Assembly (NCBI GenBank): GCA_934525675.1
Contig: CAKSZH010000011.1
Span: 1 to 64,000 of the forward strand
Source of the DNA: an uncultured Eubacteriales bacterium
GTDB lineage: Bacteria; Bacillota; Clostridia; Oscillospirales; CAG-272
Length of the DNA: 64,000 bases
Direction of reading: 5' to 3'
Below are positions 62,747 to 64,000 of this stretch, piece by piece (positions within the stretch are counted from its first letter, which is position 1; each line of letters opens with the position of its first letter). Both the position numbers and the translations under genes were made by a program. Below the pieces are notes generated by a model. It made no database searches. It was not told the origin of the DNA and saw nothing but the letters and a program-made list of their open reading frames with translations.

Positions 62747-62785
62747 CACAGCCCCCGACGGCTTTGCCGTCGGGGACTGTTGTGT
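62747..62785 (+). terminator. Hairpin terminator after the nfnB-like gene
   Basis: Arms ACAG-CCCCGACGG and CCGTCGGGG-CTGT with a CTTTG loop; the trailing TGTGTTG is only partly T-rich. The stretch 62786-63095 shows no gene but has three loose copies of CCGTAAATGGTGA (62946, 62962 and about 63007). Confidence 0.65.
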
Positions 62786-63099
62786 TGGGGGAAAAGCCGC
62801 CCGGAGTTGTTTTGATTTGCCGAGGGATATTTCCCGGCGCCTGCAACAGGGCTTTATCGGGAATTTGTCATTGGTAAATACGTCCGGGAAAATCAGGGTA
62901 TCATGTTTTGCAGGCGGGAAAAACGGATTATGCGGGCGGAATTCCGTAAACGGTGATTCGCCGTAAATGATGACTTACCGCAGGCGCGACCCGTTGAAAA
63001 CGGCGACTCCGTAAATGGTGAAGGGAATCGTCATTTCTTTATGCGCCGGTTGCATAACCGTATGTCAAACCGGCATTTCCGCGCGGAAAGTAACCGTGT

Positions 63100-63231
63100 T
63101 ATAATAAATATAACGGAGATTGGATCCTCCGGTGGAAGCGCAAGTTCCGGCATGGGGATGCCGGGATTTGATGTAAGCCTTCCGAACATTGTATTTCCGT
63201 CGGCTTCTTTGGGCAGAAGCCGACGGTTTTT
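63100..63231 (+). ncRNA. Candidate small non-coding RNA
   Basis: A TATAAT box at 63100-63105 (no clear -35) would start a transcript near 63112. It contains the perfect hairpin CCGGCAT-GGGG-ATGCCGG (63147-63164) and ends in a strong terminator, 12-bp stem CCGTCGGCTTCT / AGAAGCCGACGG with TTTTT (63197-63231). The expected length is about 120 nt. The gene on the far side is on the other strand, so it is not a leader for a coding gene. No known RNA family is recognised. Confidence 0.4.
63197..63231 (+). terminator. Strong terminator ending the candidate RNA
   Basis: A perfect 12-bp stem with a TTGGGC loop and five T. There is no coding gene directly upstream, which is why a small RNA is proposed. 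Confidence 0.9.
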
Positions 63232-63475
63232 ATATTCGGGAAACCGGGTACGCTATCAAAAAACGGGGTACCTCAAAGAGCCGGGATTCATCCCGCCTGG
63301 GGCGACTTCCGCCCCCGCCGCGCCAACTCCGGCGGCGCGCCGGGGACTTCCGCCGCCCCGGGCGGGGCGGTGAAGTATGCCGTTTCCCCTCGCCCGCCCC
63401 GCCGTCGGATTCCCGCTTTCGCGGGTGCCCCGCCGACAGGCGGGGCGGGCGGCTCGGTTTCCGATGCTCAAACAG

Positions 63476-63508
63476 AAAGCCGCGGAGGGATTCCCCCTCC
63501 GCGGCTTT
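63476..63508 (-). terminator. Perfect 14-bp hairpin, probable terminator of yfcE
   Basis: AAAGCCGCGGAGGG / CCCTCCGCGGCTTT around a five-base loop. Read on the minus strand it ends in CTTTCTGTTTG and lies about 170 bp after the phosphodiesterase gene. The surrounding stretch 63240-63660 is very GC-rich with further short inverted repeats and no gene I can support. Confidence 0.55.
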
Positions 63509-63677
63509 GCAGCCGGACGACAACCGGATCACATCGCCGGATAACGGCAAATCAATCGGTGCCAACCGGGCGACATCGCTTCAGACGACAGAATCGGGTA
63601 CAGTGAAAAGAACCCGCTCGGTTTCCGGCAAAACCCGCCCGACTCAGATCCGGTACTCCCGACAGACCCCATCTGCC

Positions 63678-64000
63678 TTAAATCCGGTACTCCCGGTAAC
63701 TTCCGCCCCCGTCAAGATCCTTCCAGAGGAACAAGCCGTCCTCAAACGTCATGTAGCTGTGCGGGGAGTTCTCCTTGGGAATGGATACACTGCCCGGATT
63801 GAGGTGCAGATAACCCTCCTTCTCTTCGCACATCGGCACGTGGGTGTGCCCTTGCAGATAAATGCTTCCGGTTCCCGTCAGATACGGAACCACCGCCTCC
63901 GGGTGATGCCCGTGCGAGGCGTAAATGAGCCGGTCGCCTGCCGTGAGAACCGCGTAGTCCGCAAGAATCGGGAAGGGAAGCACCATCTGGTCTACCTCCG
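63678..64000 (-). CDS. yfcE: YfcE-family metallophosphodiesterase, 3' part
   Basis: The frame stays open to the window edge, so the N-terminus is missing. The visible part of about 107 residues begins EVDQMVLPFPILAD, which matches the region after the GNCD motif in YfcE proteins, and continues with SHGHHPEAV, the metal-binding HTH in YLQGHTHVPM and LNPGSVSIPKEN. These enzymes cleave small phosphodiesters with two metal ions. It ends at TAA 63678. Confidence 0.93.
   Translation of the reverse strand, partial: EVDQMVLPFPILADYAVLTAGDRLIYASHGHHPEAVVPYLTGTGSIYLQGHTHVPMCEEKEGYLHLNPGSVSIPKENSPHSYMTFEDGLFLWKDLDGGGSYREYRI

Noticed and set aside
63041..63373. Small protein gene in the candidate RNA region
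   Set aside because: The frame runs through a strong terminator and into GC-rich inverted repeats, and has no ribosome binding site.

Overview
The window reads as a chromosomal segment of an uncultured, fairly GC-rich Bacillota bacterium of the class Clostridia, probably from a gut or rumen. Supporting signs are strong GGAGG-type ribosome binding sites, near-consensus TTGACA-17-TATAAT promoters, intrinsic terminators, LplB/YtcP-type sugar transporters, an NfnAB-like pair, a PyrK/PyrD type-1B pair and a tRNA-Ser with encoded CCA. The assignment rests on family resemblance only.

Region 1 (1-19905) is a glycan-uptake locus. After a tandem repeat array (1-372) come an unusual sugar-ABC ATPase with three extra segments, an RDD membrane protein and a convergent AraC regulator. 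Two permeases and a lipoprotein solute-binding protein follow, then two beta-helix lipoproteins resembling GH110, a multi-module lipoprotein, a GH127-like enzyme and a GH78-like rhamnosidase. A strong terminator closes the locus. Together they suggest capture, trimming, import and cytoplasmic hydrolysis of a plant polysaccharide rich in arabinose, rhamnose and galactose (inferred).

Region 2 (19927-29464) holds single genes with their own promoters: a membrane protein, a flavin reductase-like protein, cysS, a GtrA protein and a DUF308-like protein, plus tRNA-Ser(GCT) on the minus strand. A run of small uncharacterised genes with a different look follows (26178-29464); one of them appears frameshifted.

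Region 3 (29488-40965) has an alpha/beta hydrolase and then one operon with the whole UMP pathway: pyrC-carA-carB-pyrK-pyrD-pyrF-pyrE-pyrB-pyrI. Its leader contains an intrinsic terminator, so attenuation is likely.

Region 4 (41085-53222) is a lipid or polyketide cluster. A PlsC acyltransferase and a TetR regulator on the minus strand face patatin, PlsC, ACP, a double ketosynthase, FabG, FabZ, FabD, AccD, AccA, an FMN reductase and an acyl-ACP thioesterase. In the double ketosynthase the second half has lost all its catalytic residues and carries Gln in place of Cys, as in chain-length factors. No enoyl reductase, FabH, AccB or AccC is present. This is the most interesting system in the window.

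Region 5 (53238-64000) holds a SEC-C methionine aminopeptidase, a PPOX-fold protein, a MATE exporter, a second tandem repeat, three minus-strand genes, an iron alcohol dehydrogenase, an NfnAB-like pair, a candidate small RNA and the 3' part of a YfcE phosphodiesterase that runs off the window end.
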